Shown here piece after piece: positions 15,011 through 23,661 of a DNA stretch of 44,065 nt. This DNA comes from a virus, in the IMG/VR virus record IMGVR_UViG_3300042471_001657, positions 1 through 44,065 of that record; one strand, 5' to 3'. Each line of letters starts with the position of its first letter. Positions within the stretch are counted from its first letter, which is position 1. A program made the position numbers and the translations under genes. The notes below the pieces were generated by a model. It ran no database searches. It saw only the letters and a program-made list of their open reading frames with translations, and was not told the DNA's origin.

Positions 15011-16486
15011 ATGAAATTTTATTCAAACAGTCCAATTTCAGAGGAAGAAAGACAAAGTATTCTATCCCAACATAAAGAAATTTATAATGGATATCAAACT
15101 CTTTTGCCGAAGTCAGATAATACACAACCATTGTATGTTCAAGATTATGCTCTTGACAAACAAGGTGCCACTCTGAATAACAAAGGAACCGTCAAACCGT
15201 ATACAAACATAAACATTCACGAAGGACATTCGATGGACCAATGTGAGCAGTGTGGGGGTAATATGAACGAGGGTGAGTGTTCAGAGTGTGGTTGGAAAAT
15301 GGAACAAATGGACGAACAATCAATTTCTGATGTTTTAAAAAAGGGGTCAGAGAGAATTCAACAATTGATGGGTGGTAGAAGGTTTAGTAGAAAAGTTCCA
15401 TATACTGCAGAAGCAGTACAAAAAATCTTAAAACAAATCTATTCCGCAAAAACTGAAGAACAACTTCTGAGTGCTATGAAAATGTATGATAATCTTACTG
15501 ACACTAATGAAGATTTTTTGGATGTATACAAAGAGAGAATAAATACCGCTTATAGAAGAAAGGCCGACGAGCTCGACTTCTATTTGAAGAAAAAAGATAT
15601 TAAGAAAGCATTATCTGAGTATGAAACAGGGAAACTAGACGACATTTATAATGTTTCTGATTTGGATGATAGCTCAGAATTCGATTACGTTGAAGGGGAT
15701 GATAATTACCAAGGCAGTTTTGAACAACAACATAAAATGAAAAAATTAAAGTCTGAATCCGCAACTTCAAATGCTCCTTTATCCTATGGAAAACACTACA
15801 ATGAGATTGAAGAACCATATGAATTTAAATCTAATGGACCTGTTGGTGATGGTGGTACTTTGAGACAAAAACCTGTTAATGAAGTTGGTTTCACAGGTGG
15901 TGGGAACGCCCCTGATATGGATTTGAGTAATGTAGACCCAGCGTACGATTTTGAATCTGAGGGTCCTGATGAGGATACTTACACAATCCCTGCGGATGAC
16001 ATGGATTTAAATACAAAAGATGAGTGGGATGCTTATGATTTTGTTTCAGGTGGTGGTAACGAAAATGGTGGTGACGTTTATCCTGTTAACGAGGAAGGTG
16101 AATGTGAGGAGTGTTGGGAAAAAATGGAATCGGCATGGGTTAATGACGAAGAAATCGATGAACAAGACGTTTCAGGTGTACAAGGTATGTATGGGGACAT
16201 GGACCCAGCATTCAACTTCGTGAGTACGGGAGCTGGTAAAGCGGGTCCTTATCAAACATCTGATTTTCCACAGGGATATGAAGGGGAAAATGAAGACGCT
16301 TATTGGGAAGTTGAGTCAAACGAGATTAATCCTGACAAAATTGATAGAGACGCTTCTTGGGAAGAAATCACTGCTTCGACAGGAGAGGATGAATTCTCAC
16401 ATTTAGATGAAGAGGTTGCTGAGAAATTCATCGTTCAGAAAAACAAGATTTACGAAATGATGTTTAGAATGAAAAAATTCAATTAA
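15011..16486 (+). CDS. Acidic tagged protein with Cys motifs and internal repeats
   Basis: The 491 aa protein opens with MKFYSNSPISEEERQSILSQ, the ISEEE-ILS-HK tag also seen at 37337. A zinc-ribbon-like CEQCGGNMNEGECSECGWKM lies at about 75-95, with a partial second copy (GECEECWEKM) at about 365. Four repeats of the type DPAYDFESEGP, EPYEFKSNGP, DAYDFVSGGG and DPAFNFVSTG are spaced through the second half. The whole chain is very acidic. It is probably a virion or internal head protein of unknown role. A strong bidirectional terminator follows. Confidence 0.75.
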   Translation: MKFYSNSPISEEERQSILSQHKEIYNGYQTLLPKSDNTQPLYVQDYALDKQGATLNNKGTVKPYTNINIHEGHSMDQCEQCGGNMNEGECSECGWKMEQMDEQSISDVLKKGSERIQQLMGGRRFSRKVPYTAEAVQKILKQIYSAKTEEQLLSAMKMYDNLTDTNEDFLDVYKERINTAYRRKADELDFYLKKKDIKKALSEYETGKLDDIYNVSDLDDSSEFDYVEGDDNYQGSFEQQHKMKKLKSESATSNAPLSYGKHYNEIEEPYEFKSNGPVGDGGTLRQKPVNEVGFTGGGNAPDMDLSNVDPAYDFESEGPDEDTYTIPADDMDLNTKDEWDAYDFVSGGGNENGGDVYPVNEEGECEECWEKMESAWVNDEEIDEQDVSGVQGMYGDMDPAFNFVSTGAGKAGPYQTSDFPQGYEGENEDAYWEVESNEINPDKIDRDASWEEITASTGEDEFSHLDEEVAEKFIVQKNKIYEMMFRMKKFN

Positions 16487-16490
16487 AATA

Positions 16491-16517
16491 AAAACCCCCG
16501 AAATCGGGGGTTTTTTT
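16491..16517. terminator. Bidirectional intrinsic terminator
   Basis: CCCCCGA (16495-16501) with TCGGGGG (16504-16510), flanked by AAAA and TTTTTTT. It separates converging genes. Confidence 0.9.
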
Positions 16518-17106
16518 ATCTTAAGTTTGCCCCACAAAGCCACGTTACCAATGAGATACGAGTTCCTTTCGTGACAGGAGTTACCCTGTGTAAAATGAAA
16601 GACGGGAAAAAACAAAGTAGATTTTTTTGTTTGGGTATAATTGAAATAGTGTGACCCAAGTTCAGTTCTAAATCACCCCCTTCGTATTCGGTTGGGTCCG
16701 AAAGTTGTAAGACACAGGATAATTTACGATTTGACATTCCTGGACCCATGTCTACGTGCCAATCATAGTGTCCATTTTCACTGGCATAGTATTTTGTATA
16801 TTGAAAAGTATCTTGATAACCCCAAATGTCAAAGTTCCACATTTCTTTGTTAGCTCGGTTTGCCAAATCGGCAAATTTATCAAAAAGCCACTTCGAATTA
16901 TCATCCTCATCAATCCATGAAACTTTACTAGTTCTGTATTCGGTTGGTTTATCTGATTTTCCTGTTACAGCATCATAAGCTTCGTTGCTATCACCCAAAC
17001 TTTGGATGAGAGATAATTCGTTCTCAGTGAAGGTATTAGTGAAATAGTAATAATTGAAGTGATTAACGTTAGTTCGTTGTTGATTTATGAAAATTTTTGA
17101 TGTCAT
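16516..17106 (-). CDS. 2OG-Fe(II) oxygenase, prolyl-4-hydroxylase type
   Basis: Enzymes of this class hydroxylate proteins or small molecules using 2-oxoglutarate and iron. The core is visible: the iron ligands HVD in HYDWHVDMGPGM, then LSCVLQLSDPTEYEGGDLEL, a distal His in FFPSFILHRVTPVTKG and the 2OG-binding Arg in GTRISLVTWLCG. The length (196 aa) is usual for phage members. It is followed upstream, 11 nt away, by a second oxygenase-like gene, so the two are co-transcribed. The substrate is unknown. Confidence 0.85.
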   Translation of the reverse strand: MTSKIFINQQRTNVNHFNYYYFTNTFTENELSLIQSLGDSNEAYDAVTGKSDKPTEYRTSKVSWIDEDDNSKWLFDKFADLANRANKEMWNFDIWGYQDTFQYTKYYASENGHYDWHVDMGPGMSNRKLSCVLQLSDPTEYEGGDLELNLGHTISIIPKQKNLLCFFPSFILHRVTPVTKGTRISLVTWLCGANLR

Positions 17107-17117
17107 ATTTGTTTTTT

Positions 17118-17717
17118 TTATCTTTCAGTGTTAAAGAAGAAAACTTGAAAAAGTCTTCCGTCATACATATCTTTTCCGAAGTAATCAAGAGATGTGTGGT
17201 AGTTATCGGCCCGATACATAACACATCTGTTAAAAACGTTTCCGAACCTGTCAACCATGTCCCATTTTGTGTTATCTACCATATCATCGCCAGGAGGGGC
17301 TTGTTTATCGTATTCAGGGTCAGACCAAGATTTTTTATATTCATAATGCATCCAACCTGTTGCCTTGTGTCTGAAGATTCCTGTACCTGAGCTCAATGGA
17401 GCGTCAGGGGTCAAATAAATTAAAGCCGCCCAATCTGTAGTAGAGTCTGCGTGAATCCAAGATTTTTCCCTAGCAGTCGTATATTGAAAAGAACCTGTGT
17501 AGTTATTTTCGGGGTCTTCACTACCCCAATAGGTAATTTCACCAGCAAACGGGAATAAAATTTCACGTAGTTTATTTTTTAATGGTTCATTCAAGAATGA
17601 CTTAGTTCTTTGACCTGGATAGTTTCCACGAACTTTGAATTCTTGTTTCAAAGCGAATTCCCTGACTGCCATAGGGTCAGAATAAAAATTATCAATTGTG
17701 AGTGAGTTGAATCTCAT
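17118..17717 (-). CDS. 2OG-Fe(II) oxygenase-like protein (DUF6445 type)
   Basis: This 199 aa protein opens with MRFNSLTIDNFYSDPMAVRE, a common lead in this oxygenase subgroup. Putative iron ligands are HAD in SWIHADSTTDWAALIYLTPD and a distal His in YRADNYHTSLDYFG. GRLFQVFFF supplies the 2OG-binding Arg. I associate this arrangement with DUF6445, from memory. It is probably a second hydroxylase acting with the gene at 16516. Confidence 0.7.
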   Translation of the reverse strand: MRFNSLTIDNFYSDPMAVREFALKQEFKVRGNYPGQRTKSFLNEPLKNKLREILFPFAGEITYWGSEDPENNYTGSFQYTTAREKSWIHADSTTDWAALIYLTPDAPLSSGTGIFRHKATGWMHYEYKKSWSDPEYDKQAPPGDDMVDNTKWDMVDRFGNVFNRCVMYRADNYHTSLDYFGKDMYDGRLFQVFFFNTER

Positions 17718-17816
17718 TCTCTTTTTTCTTTAAATATATGAATCTTTTTTGAGAAAAAAATAATTTTTTTAGGTGACTTTTATCATTAATGGTGATATTT
17801 CTTTATAAAATATTTT

Positions 17817-18122
17817 ATGATGGAGATAAAAGAAATTGTTTCTTATTACCTTAACACAGATTCGAATATTTTAGAGGTTACTTTCAGAACAATAGATGAT
17901 ACCGACGACCTGTTGAGGTCTGATTCAATAAATTACAATGTTGTCGAGGAGTATGGTTTCGAACTTGAAACACTGACGTTTGAGTTTTTAGATGAAGAAC
18001 TTGAAGATGATTTTTTCGAAGATGATGAAAAGGTTGAATTAGATGAAGAAGAACTAATTAATTTTCTGAACGAATATTATACAGTAAACCCTGATTTGTT
18101 ACCAAAATCGGATTTCTATTAG
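17817..18122 (+). CDS. Small acidic protein
   Basis: A 101 aa, strongly acidic protein (EFLDEELEDDFFEDDEKVEL) with an N-terminal beta-strand region. ATG codons at 17817 and 17820 are both possible starts. Acidic small phage proteins are sometimes DNA mimics or inhibitors of host factors, but nothing specific is visible here. Confidence 0.6.
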   Translation: MMEIKEIVSYYLNTDSNILEVTFRTIDDTDDLLRSDSINYNVVEEYGFELETLTFEFLDEELEDDFFEDDEKVELDEEELINFLNEYYTVNPDLLPKSDFY

Positions 18123-18138
18123 TTTGATATTTATTGTT

Positions 18139-18390
18139 ATGAATTTAGATGTTGATTTCTTGATTGATTTTTTTGAAAAAAACTCAAATGGTTCAGAAAA
18201 AACCGAAATTGGTGAGCAAGATGCTGCTGGTGGAGGTGGTGGGACAACTTCGGCAAAACCAGTACCAAAATGGGCTGATGTTATAGGTGGACCAACAAGA
18301 GGGGTGGCAAATTCATTACCAAAAAAAGGACAATATTGGAGAGACCTTCTTGGTGGACCAAAAAGAGGGGTTGCTAATCAGCTTTATTGA
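18139..18390 (+). CDS. Small protein with duplicated GGPxRGVAN motif
   Basis: The ATG at 18139 is chosen because a TATTTATT box (18128-18135) falls within the longer frame. The 83 aa protein starts MNLDVDFLIDFFEKNSNGSE, a possible leader, followed by a Gly-rich linker. Two copies of a motif follow: WADVIGGPTRGVANSL and WRDLLGGPKRGVANQL, the second ending the protein. A duplicated short motif at the C-terminus suggests a binding peptide. No family recognised. Confidence 0.6.
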   Translation: MNLDVDFLIDFFEKNSNGSEKTEIGEQDAAGGGGGTTSAKPVPKWADVIGGPTRGVANSLPKKGQYWRDLLGGPKRGVANQLY

Positions 18391-18635
18391 TATTTTCTTG
18401 AATCGTATCTTACGATTTCACCTATTTTTTCCCAAAGTAAATCATTATTATTTCTCAACCGTCTAACAAAAGCTTCCACAAAATGTTCTGGGGAGTTGGA
18501 AATTTCTGATTCGTGGTAAGAACTACCATCAGTCATGTAGAAGATGTTTTCTCCGTATATAGTTTCAACTTCTTGTATTTCTTTTAGTTCAAAAGTTTTC
18601 AAAATACAAACTAATTCTTTTTGTGAATCTGACAT
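18384..18635 (-). CDS. Small hypothetical protein
   Basis: 83 aa from ATG 18635 (MSDSQKELVCILKTFELKEI). The longer frame from TTG 18650 would run into the promoter. The host-type promoter at 18648-18677 fits the ATG. It is a soluble mixed alpha/beta protein with no recognised domain. It overlaps the end of the gene at 18139 by 7 nt tail-to-tail. Confidence 0.6.
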   Translation of the reverse strand: MSDSQKELVCILKTFELKEIQEVETIYGENIFYMTDGSSYHESEISNSPEHFVEAFVRRLRNNNDLLWEKIGEIVRYDSRKYQ

Positions 18636-18647
18636 GTCTTTTTTTTT

Positions 18648-18677
18648 CAAAGTTACATTTTAATTTTGGTGTAACAA
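18648..18677 (-). promoter_or_regulatory. Host-type sigma promoter for the gene at 18384-18635
   Basis: Minus sense: TTG (18675-18677), 19 nt, TAACTTTG (18648-18655). It lies 12 nt before the ATG and back-to-back with a plus-strand TATTTATA box. Confidence 0.65.
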
Positions 18678-18680
18678 AAC

Positions 18681-18688
18681 TATTTATA
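18681..18688 (+). promoter_or_regulatory. TATTTATA box of the gene at 18701
   Basis: It lies 12 nt before TTG 18701 and decides for that start over the GTG at 18623, which lies upstream of the box. Confidence 0.55.
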
Positions 18689-18700
18689 AATAAAGTTTTT

Positions 18701-20509
18701 TTGAATAATAAGAAGGAAATACAAGACAGAATCAAGCTTTTGATTAGATACAGTTTGGAGAAAACCCTCACTGAAAATAAGAAAAGTATATTAGAACAGG
18801 GTTCTCCGAAGGGGTCTATATATTCTAGAATTGGAGACACCGGAAATCCCTGGGAAACTATACCTGCTTATGAATCCAAAAAGAAGAAAGACGAGGAGGA
18901 ATATATCAAAAACTTTAAAGCGAGAGGTGGGAAAATCGGTTGTGATAGACCTGATAAGTTAATTATTCCTGGAGTGAATAAAATGGGTTTGAAAGGGGAA
19001 GATGCGATGGTTGAGGAATATCCTTGTACATATGCTGCACCAATCCCTTGTGAATTGACTACACCTGGTGAATATACTCGAGCAATAAATGGTACGGGTA
19101 TATCAACATTATACTTACCTCCAAACGCTAGGGTATTTTTTTGGGATGATATCACACAATGGACTAAATATTTCGAACAATATTGGGAAGGTGTATCCGA
19201 AGAAAATGAAGAAAGAGTTATTGATTATTTTTTGAAAATAGTTCCATTAGGAACAGTTAGAGAATTCTCTATAGCCAAACCAGAAAATCCTGACAATGTC
19301 CTCACTTACCGTGGAGTGTTGACCAGAGGGGAAAATTGTGGTCACTATGACGCAACAAAAAATAATTTTGTTTTCAGATGGTATTATACAACTTCAGAAC
19401 CTGATGAAAACGGAAAATACACAATGTCTCCCTACCCCGAAATGCAGTTCGTTGATAACAGAAGTGATTGGGATTACTTTTTGGATGAATATGGATTTGT
19501 AACTCAAATGGTTTTAGGTGCGGTTTATGCCTTGACAGGAATTTTCTGTGAGGGTTGTACTTGGCCCTTAATATTCGAAATAGGTATGGAAGGGGCTCTC
19601 GGAGTGGCTCAATCCCAAAGAGATATAGAAAAAGGAGATAACATATCGGCGGCGTTAGATTTGATTTTTGCGGTGCTCCCAATGATGAAAACCCAGAAAT
19701 TCTTTGGAGCGGTTCCAGCCCAAGAAGGTTTGGAAGTTTTAAATAATATGAGAAAGGCGGGATTGAGTAGAACAACTAAGCCTACCGATGTTATTAGATG
19801 GTACAGGAAACAACCAGACCAAGTTAAAAAAACCTTTTCCAAGATGATTCAAGGAGGGGATGAGTGGTCTGAAGCCAGAGTTAAAGAATTCTTCGAAAAA
19901 GCAGGCAATGATTTTTTTACCTATATCAGACAACATCCAAAAAAATTAATGGATATACCTTGGTATAAAACTATTCACGCAAAAGAGGCCGGGATAGGTG
20001 CTGCTCTTTTTCCTGTTAATATGATTTTGCGGGCAACACTTGGTCAACAACTGAACAGTGAAGAGATGGATAGGCTATCTCGAGTCCATGCGAACATAAA
20101 GGCGGTTGATGAAAAACTTGCTTTAGAATTTGAACAAAATTTAATTGTGAATGCCACCAGAGCAAAAGAATATTTGAAAAGTCCGGCAATGATTGAAATG
20201 TCGCTGATGGACCCATCAATTGCGGGTGACCCAAAATTGTGGCAAAATAAATCTATGGAAGCGTTTGGTGAATCAAATTATCAACAAATTCCAGAGGATG
20301 AAACAGGACTTATTCAGAACCAATCAATGGATAAAAAATCCGCTAAAGATAAAATTAAAAACAATAATTTATATACCAAAGAAGAGGTAATTAAAAACGG
20401 GTGGTTGGAAAAAGTGGGCAACATCGAAATAATTAATGGTATAAAGTATTATGTGGTCAAAGATACTACTTTGACACCTAAAACTTCGCAAGAACCTTCA
20501 AAACAATAA
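18701..20509 (+). CDS. Large tagged putative virion protein
   Basis: The start is taken at TTG 18701 (602 aa), directly after the promoter box. The leader contains TLTENKKSILE and then Q, a packaging-type cleavage point. The middle (about 280-350) holds hydrophobic helices (QMVLGAVYALTGIFCEGCTW, ALDLIFAVLPMMK) that could insert in a membrane. The N-terminal third is beta-rich with Cys residues. The last 120 residues are charged and helical. It is followed at 16 nt by the 780 aa gene, then two more, forming one operon. No family recognised. A delivered effector or membrane-penetrating protein is possible. Confidence 0.65.
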   Translation: MNNKKEIQDRIKLLIRYSLEKTLTENKKSILEQGSPKGSIYSRIGDTGNPWETIPAYESKKKKDEEEYIKNFKARGGKIGCDRPDKLIIPGVNKMGLKGEDAMVEEYPCTYAAPIPCELTTPGEYTRAINGTGISTLYLPPNARVFFWDDITQWTKYFEQYWEGVSEENEERVIDYFLKIVPLGTVREFSIAKPENPDNVLTYRGVLTRGENCGHYDATKNNFVFRWYYTTSEPDENGKYTMSPYPEMQFVDNRSDWDYFLDEYGFVTQMVLGAVYALTGIFCEGCTWPLIFEIGMEGALGVAQSQRDIEKGDNISAALDLIFAVLPMMKTQKFFGAVPAQEGLEVLNNMRKAGLSRTTKPTDVIRWYRKQPDQVKKTFSKMIQGGDEWSEARVKEFFEKAGNDFFTYIRQHPKKLMDIPWYKTIHAKEAGIGAALFPVNMILRATLGQQLNSEEMDRLSRVHANIKAVDEKLALEFEQNLIVNATRAKEYLKSPAMIEMSLMDPSIAGDPKLWQNKSMEAFGESNYQQIPEDETGLIQNQSMDKKSAKDKIKNNNLYTKEEVIKNGWLEKVGNIEIINGIKYYVVKDTTLTPKTSQEPSKQ

Positions 20510-20525
20510 CATAAAGTATAAAAAT

Positions 20526-22868
20526 ATGGAAAAAAGATTAATAACGGAAATCGAGAGGATTGGTGAAATAATGGGTGTAAAAAAATCATTGATAACTGAA
20601 GCCCCATTACCTAAATGGATGAGGGACCTCATAAAAAATAATTTTTGGGAAAGAGAAGGAAATGATGTTGTGAGTAGATGGGCAAAACCAGGAGAGTTCG
20701 GAACAATCGACAGACAAGGATTTAGAAACATATCGTTAGAAAATGGTGAAAACCTAAGAATTTCAAGAGCCGATAACGACGCATTGGATGATTTTTTATC
20801 CCCACCAAGACCTGGTGTTGCCACTAAAACCTATGAAACACTAACAAATAATCAAAAGCAATTGTTTTGGAAAATATTAGACGATGCTATGGCACAGGAG
20901 GGCAAAGGTGCCGAAGATTTATATAACGAGTGGGTAAAATCGAGAATTAATTTTTTAAAAAGATATAGTGAACTTGATGTTCTGAGAGATGTAGCGGCTA
21001 GAAATAAAAATAGGTCTGATAACCAAAAATTGTCCACTGTAGAATATTTGATTAGTGAAAAGGGTGTTGACCCTAATTTAGCTAGAAGAATTGCCCCTAT
21101 AATGGACGAACAAGTTCAATTATTAGAAAAAGGTGCGTTGACAGTTAATAAGGATTTAAAAGCGGTTTTAAAAATGGATGAAGAATTACAAGATTTTCTT
21201 ACTTCGTTCAACTCCTTGAGTCCTGAAAATGTCACAAGAATTGCTAGAGATAGAAAAATTGTAGTAGATGCGGTAGAAAAGGCGGATGCTCTTTACATTC
21301 AAGCAAAAAAACTAATGAAAAACCTCCAAGACGCTAGTCCAAACAACAGGCTTGAAATAGAAAGGGCACTAGCTGAGACAATGAGAGAATTATATAATAG
21401 TAAGGAATTAGTCGGAAGACAAATGACAAAATTTCTTGATGATATGGAGTCATCTGGTGATGATGAATTAGTCGAATTAGCAAAAAAAATAAAAGACGTT
21501 AGAAAACGATATACAGAGGGAGACGATTGGAAACTTTTGAAATTAACTAAAGACCAAACTAGATTCTGGGGTAAGGTTGGAAAGGCTTTTGGTGAAGGTG
21601 TAAACAGTAAAAACTTATTTACATTAGAAAGAGCGGCAGCGAAGGCGTTGGGGATGGTAATAAAACCAATTGCCGCTGGAGTTAGATGGCTTATTAGACT
21701 TTTCACAAAAAAAGAGGCTAAAGAAGTTGCTAAGACAACTGCCGATACTATAAAAAAAGAGTTTCCAAGTTACATGCAGGTGTTTAGAAGATTGATGACC
21801 GGTAGTGAGAGAGGTTTACCTCAAGATATACCCTTAGTTGGAACTAAATCAGGTACAATTGATGTCGGGGGTACAAGATACATGGACCCCTATCAGGAAC
21901 TTAGAGGTTATGGTGATGTTACAATTGGTCCCACAATTAAAGGAAAAAGATATGGGTTTACTTTGAGTGTACCTACACTGTCTTATCTAATGGAAATTTT
22001 TGCTGTTTCATTGAAATGGGTTGTGTATGATATGATAATTGGAACCGTTTTTCCGGCAATCGCCTTCCACTTTTACGGTGGGAAGGGGAACTATTCATGC
22101 TACAACACTTTAGTTAAATTTTTTGAAGAAAAGGGTGTAACAAAATATGGTGTAATTATGGAGTATTTGACTGATGAAGATTTGAGGAAAACAATGCCCA
22201 AATGTACAGACCAAGTTTTAAAAGACCAAAGTAACATGGGAATCCCTTTTACAAATATAAATTTAACAAATACACCTGAAATGGTGGCAATGAGATTAGA
22301 TTATATGTTGACACCAAATGGTTCTAGAACAGAAGAGGCTGGAGATTTAAGTACCTTTTGGTCTGAAGTTTGGGAAAATCTTGGAAGTGGATGGTTTACT
22401 GCTAAAGGTTTAATAACTTTATCACCCGTAAAAATAGATGATGCGTTTTGGTATGGTAATAAAATAATGAAAAAGTTTGCTGAATGGGATGCTGGTGCTT
22501 CCATTGACCCTGAACTACCAAACATAACTGACCCAAGTGAAATGCTTTTCAGAGATTTCTGTTCAGATATGAAACACACTTTTGTGAGTTTCGAAAATGG
22601 TGTTGGTACATCAAAAGACGCTACGGGTGAAATCAGATGTTGGCAATTGAATACTAATACGATGCAGGAGTTCATCGGTATAGATTGTCCTGGTTCGACA
22701 CCCAAAACAACCACTACAGATTCAATTCCTAAAGCAGATACTACAAGTAAAACGGTACAAGGAGTAAATGCTCCTCAGACACCTAGTGAAAAAACTACCG
22801 TAGAACCATTGGATTCAAATAAACTTAAAGATATCCAACAACAACTTAAACAAAAATACGGAAACTGA
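20526..22868 (+). CDS. Very large tagged putative virion protein (780 aa)
   Basis: The leader, MEKRLITEIERIGEIMGVKK then SLITE and A, closely matches the PPK2 leader (EIERI-x-MG) and provides an ITE/A cleavage point like that of T4 internal proteins. The next 350 residues are mostly charged helices (for example VDAVEKADALYIQAKKLMKN). A basic amphipathic region (about 375-410, AAGVRWLIRLFTKKEAKEVA) precedes a more globular C-terminal half with a hydrophobic segment (about 485-510). The tail is Thr/Pro-rich. I know no homologue. Size, tag and position suggest an internal virion or ejection protein. Confidence 0.65.
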   Translation: MEKRLITEIERIGEIMGVKKSLITEAPLPKWMRDLIKNNFWEREGNDVVSRWAKPGEFGTIDRQGFRNISLENGENLRISRADNDALDDFLSPPRPGVATKTYETLTNNQKQLFWKILDDAMAQEGKGAEDLYNEWVKSRINFLKRYSELDVLRDVAARNKNRSDNQKLSTVEYLISEKGVDPNLARRIAPIMDEQVQLLEKGALTVNKDLKAVLKMDEELQDFLTSFNSLSPENVTRIARDRKIVVDAVEKADALYIQAKKLMKNLQDASPNNRLEIERALAETMRELYNSKELVGRQMTKFLDDMESSGDDELVELAKKIKDVRKRYTEGDDWKLLKLTKDQTRFWGKVGKAFGEGVNSKNLFTLERAAAKALGMVIKPIAAGVRWLIRLFTKKEAKEVAKTTADTIKKEFPSYMQVFRRLMTGSERGLPQDIPLVGTKSGTIDVGGTRYMDPYQELRGYGDVTIGPTIKGKRYGFTLSVPTLSYLMEIFAVSLKWVVYDMIIGTVFPAIAFHFYGGKGNYSCYNTLVKFFEEKGVTKYGVIMEYLTDEDLRKTMPKCTDQVLKDQSNMGIPFTNINLTNTPEMVAMRLDYMLTPNGSRTEEAGDLSTFWSEVWENLGSGWFTAKGLITLSPVKIDDAFWYGNKIMKKFAEWDAGASIDPELPNITDPSEMLFRDFCSDMKHTFVSFENGVGTSKDATGEIRCWQLNTNTMQEFIGIDCPGSTPKTTTTDSIPKADTTSKTVQGVNAPQTPSEKTTVEPLDSNKLKDIQQQLKQKYGN

Positions 22869-23623
22869 TGGAACTGAATTCTAAATTAAAACAACTTTAT
22901 CGAATAATTGAACTCCAAACGAGAGAGGGTCAAATCAGACCACCGATTAGGGTTAGTGGGTACAAATTAGAAGTACTTCCTGAGTTTGAAGCGGTTATGA
23001 AAAGTCCCTCTCTGAGAAAAAAGTTTTGGGAAGACAATCACGTGAAATTAAACGATTTAGGTATTGATATAAAAAGAAATTTTTTAGATTTCGAAAGTCA
23101 TTATGAGCTGGATAGTTTTAACGACTTGAGTTACCAAGACAAGGCTAAAATTGCCCGTTTGAAATTACAGGGGTTCACAGAAGTGCCAACGGTTAGTGGT
23201 AACTGTCCAACAACAGCAGGGTATTTTTATGAGAGGTTCCCAACAGGTGCGGCATCAGGTGCTGTTGTAGTTTGTTTGGCGAAGGCGAAGTCCGATACCA
23301 ATTATCCTCTCAAGAAAACCGATGACCCCCTTTATTGTATTAAAAATCAAAAGTATTATTCCTTAAAAAGAGGTTTGTTAGCTAGTTTTAACAAGGATAG
23401 ACAATGTCAAAAGATTGATATCGAGGGTACGACTTATTGGATTTGTTATTTCTTCGATGGAAAAGTTGAAATGGTGGATATCAATGATAATGTAGTAATG
23501 AAAGGTGGTTGGAGTTGTATACCCGGAAGTGAGAATTCATATACTATTGTTTTCAGTGACGGTCAAACCTTGACATTTACTGTTAACACTAAGGATGAAC
23601 CAATTGTGGGACAAAAAATTTAA
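22868..23623 (+). CDS. Hypothetical protein of the virion-protein operon
   Basis: The ATG overlaps the previous stop by one nucleotide (TGATG). The 251 aa protein starts MELNSKLKQLYRIIELQTRE, a helical leader with an IIE site. Its C-terminal half is Cys-containing and beta-rich (CIKNQKYYSLKRGL, YWICYFFDGKVEMVDINDNV, GGWSCIPGSENSYTIVFSDG). It resembles a small exported or virion beta domain with several repeats of a hairpin. No family recognised. Confidence 0.6.
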   Translation: MELNSKLKQLYRIIELQTREGQIRPPIRVSGYKLEVLPEFEAVMKSPSLRKKFWEDNHVKLNDLGIDIKRNFLDFESHYELDSFNDLSYQDKAKIARLKLQGFTEVPTVSGNCPTTAGYFYERFPTGAASGAVVVCLAKAKSDTNYPLKKTDDPLYCIKNQKYYSLKRGLLASFNKDRQCQKIDIEGTTYWICYFFDGKVEMVDINDNVVMKGGWSCIPGSENSYTIVFSDGQTLTFTVNTKDEPIVGQKI

Positions 23624-23637
23624 AGAGAAAAATAAAC

Positions 23638-23645
23638 TATTTATA
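23638..23645 (+). promoter_or_regulatory. TATTTATA box of the gene at 23662
   Basis: It lies 16 nt before the ATG, with the same TATTTATAAGAAAAGTT context as at 14990. Confidence 0.6.
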
Positions 23646-23661
23646 AGAAAAGTTTAATTAA

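Noticed and set aside
19374-19775. A 133-residue minus-strand open frame
   Set aside because: Lies wholly inside the 602 aa gene and shows no promoter or domain.
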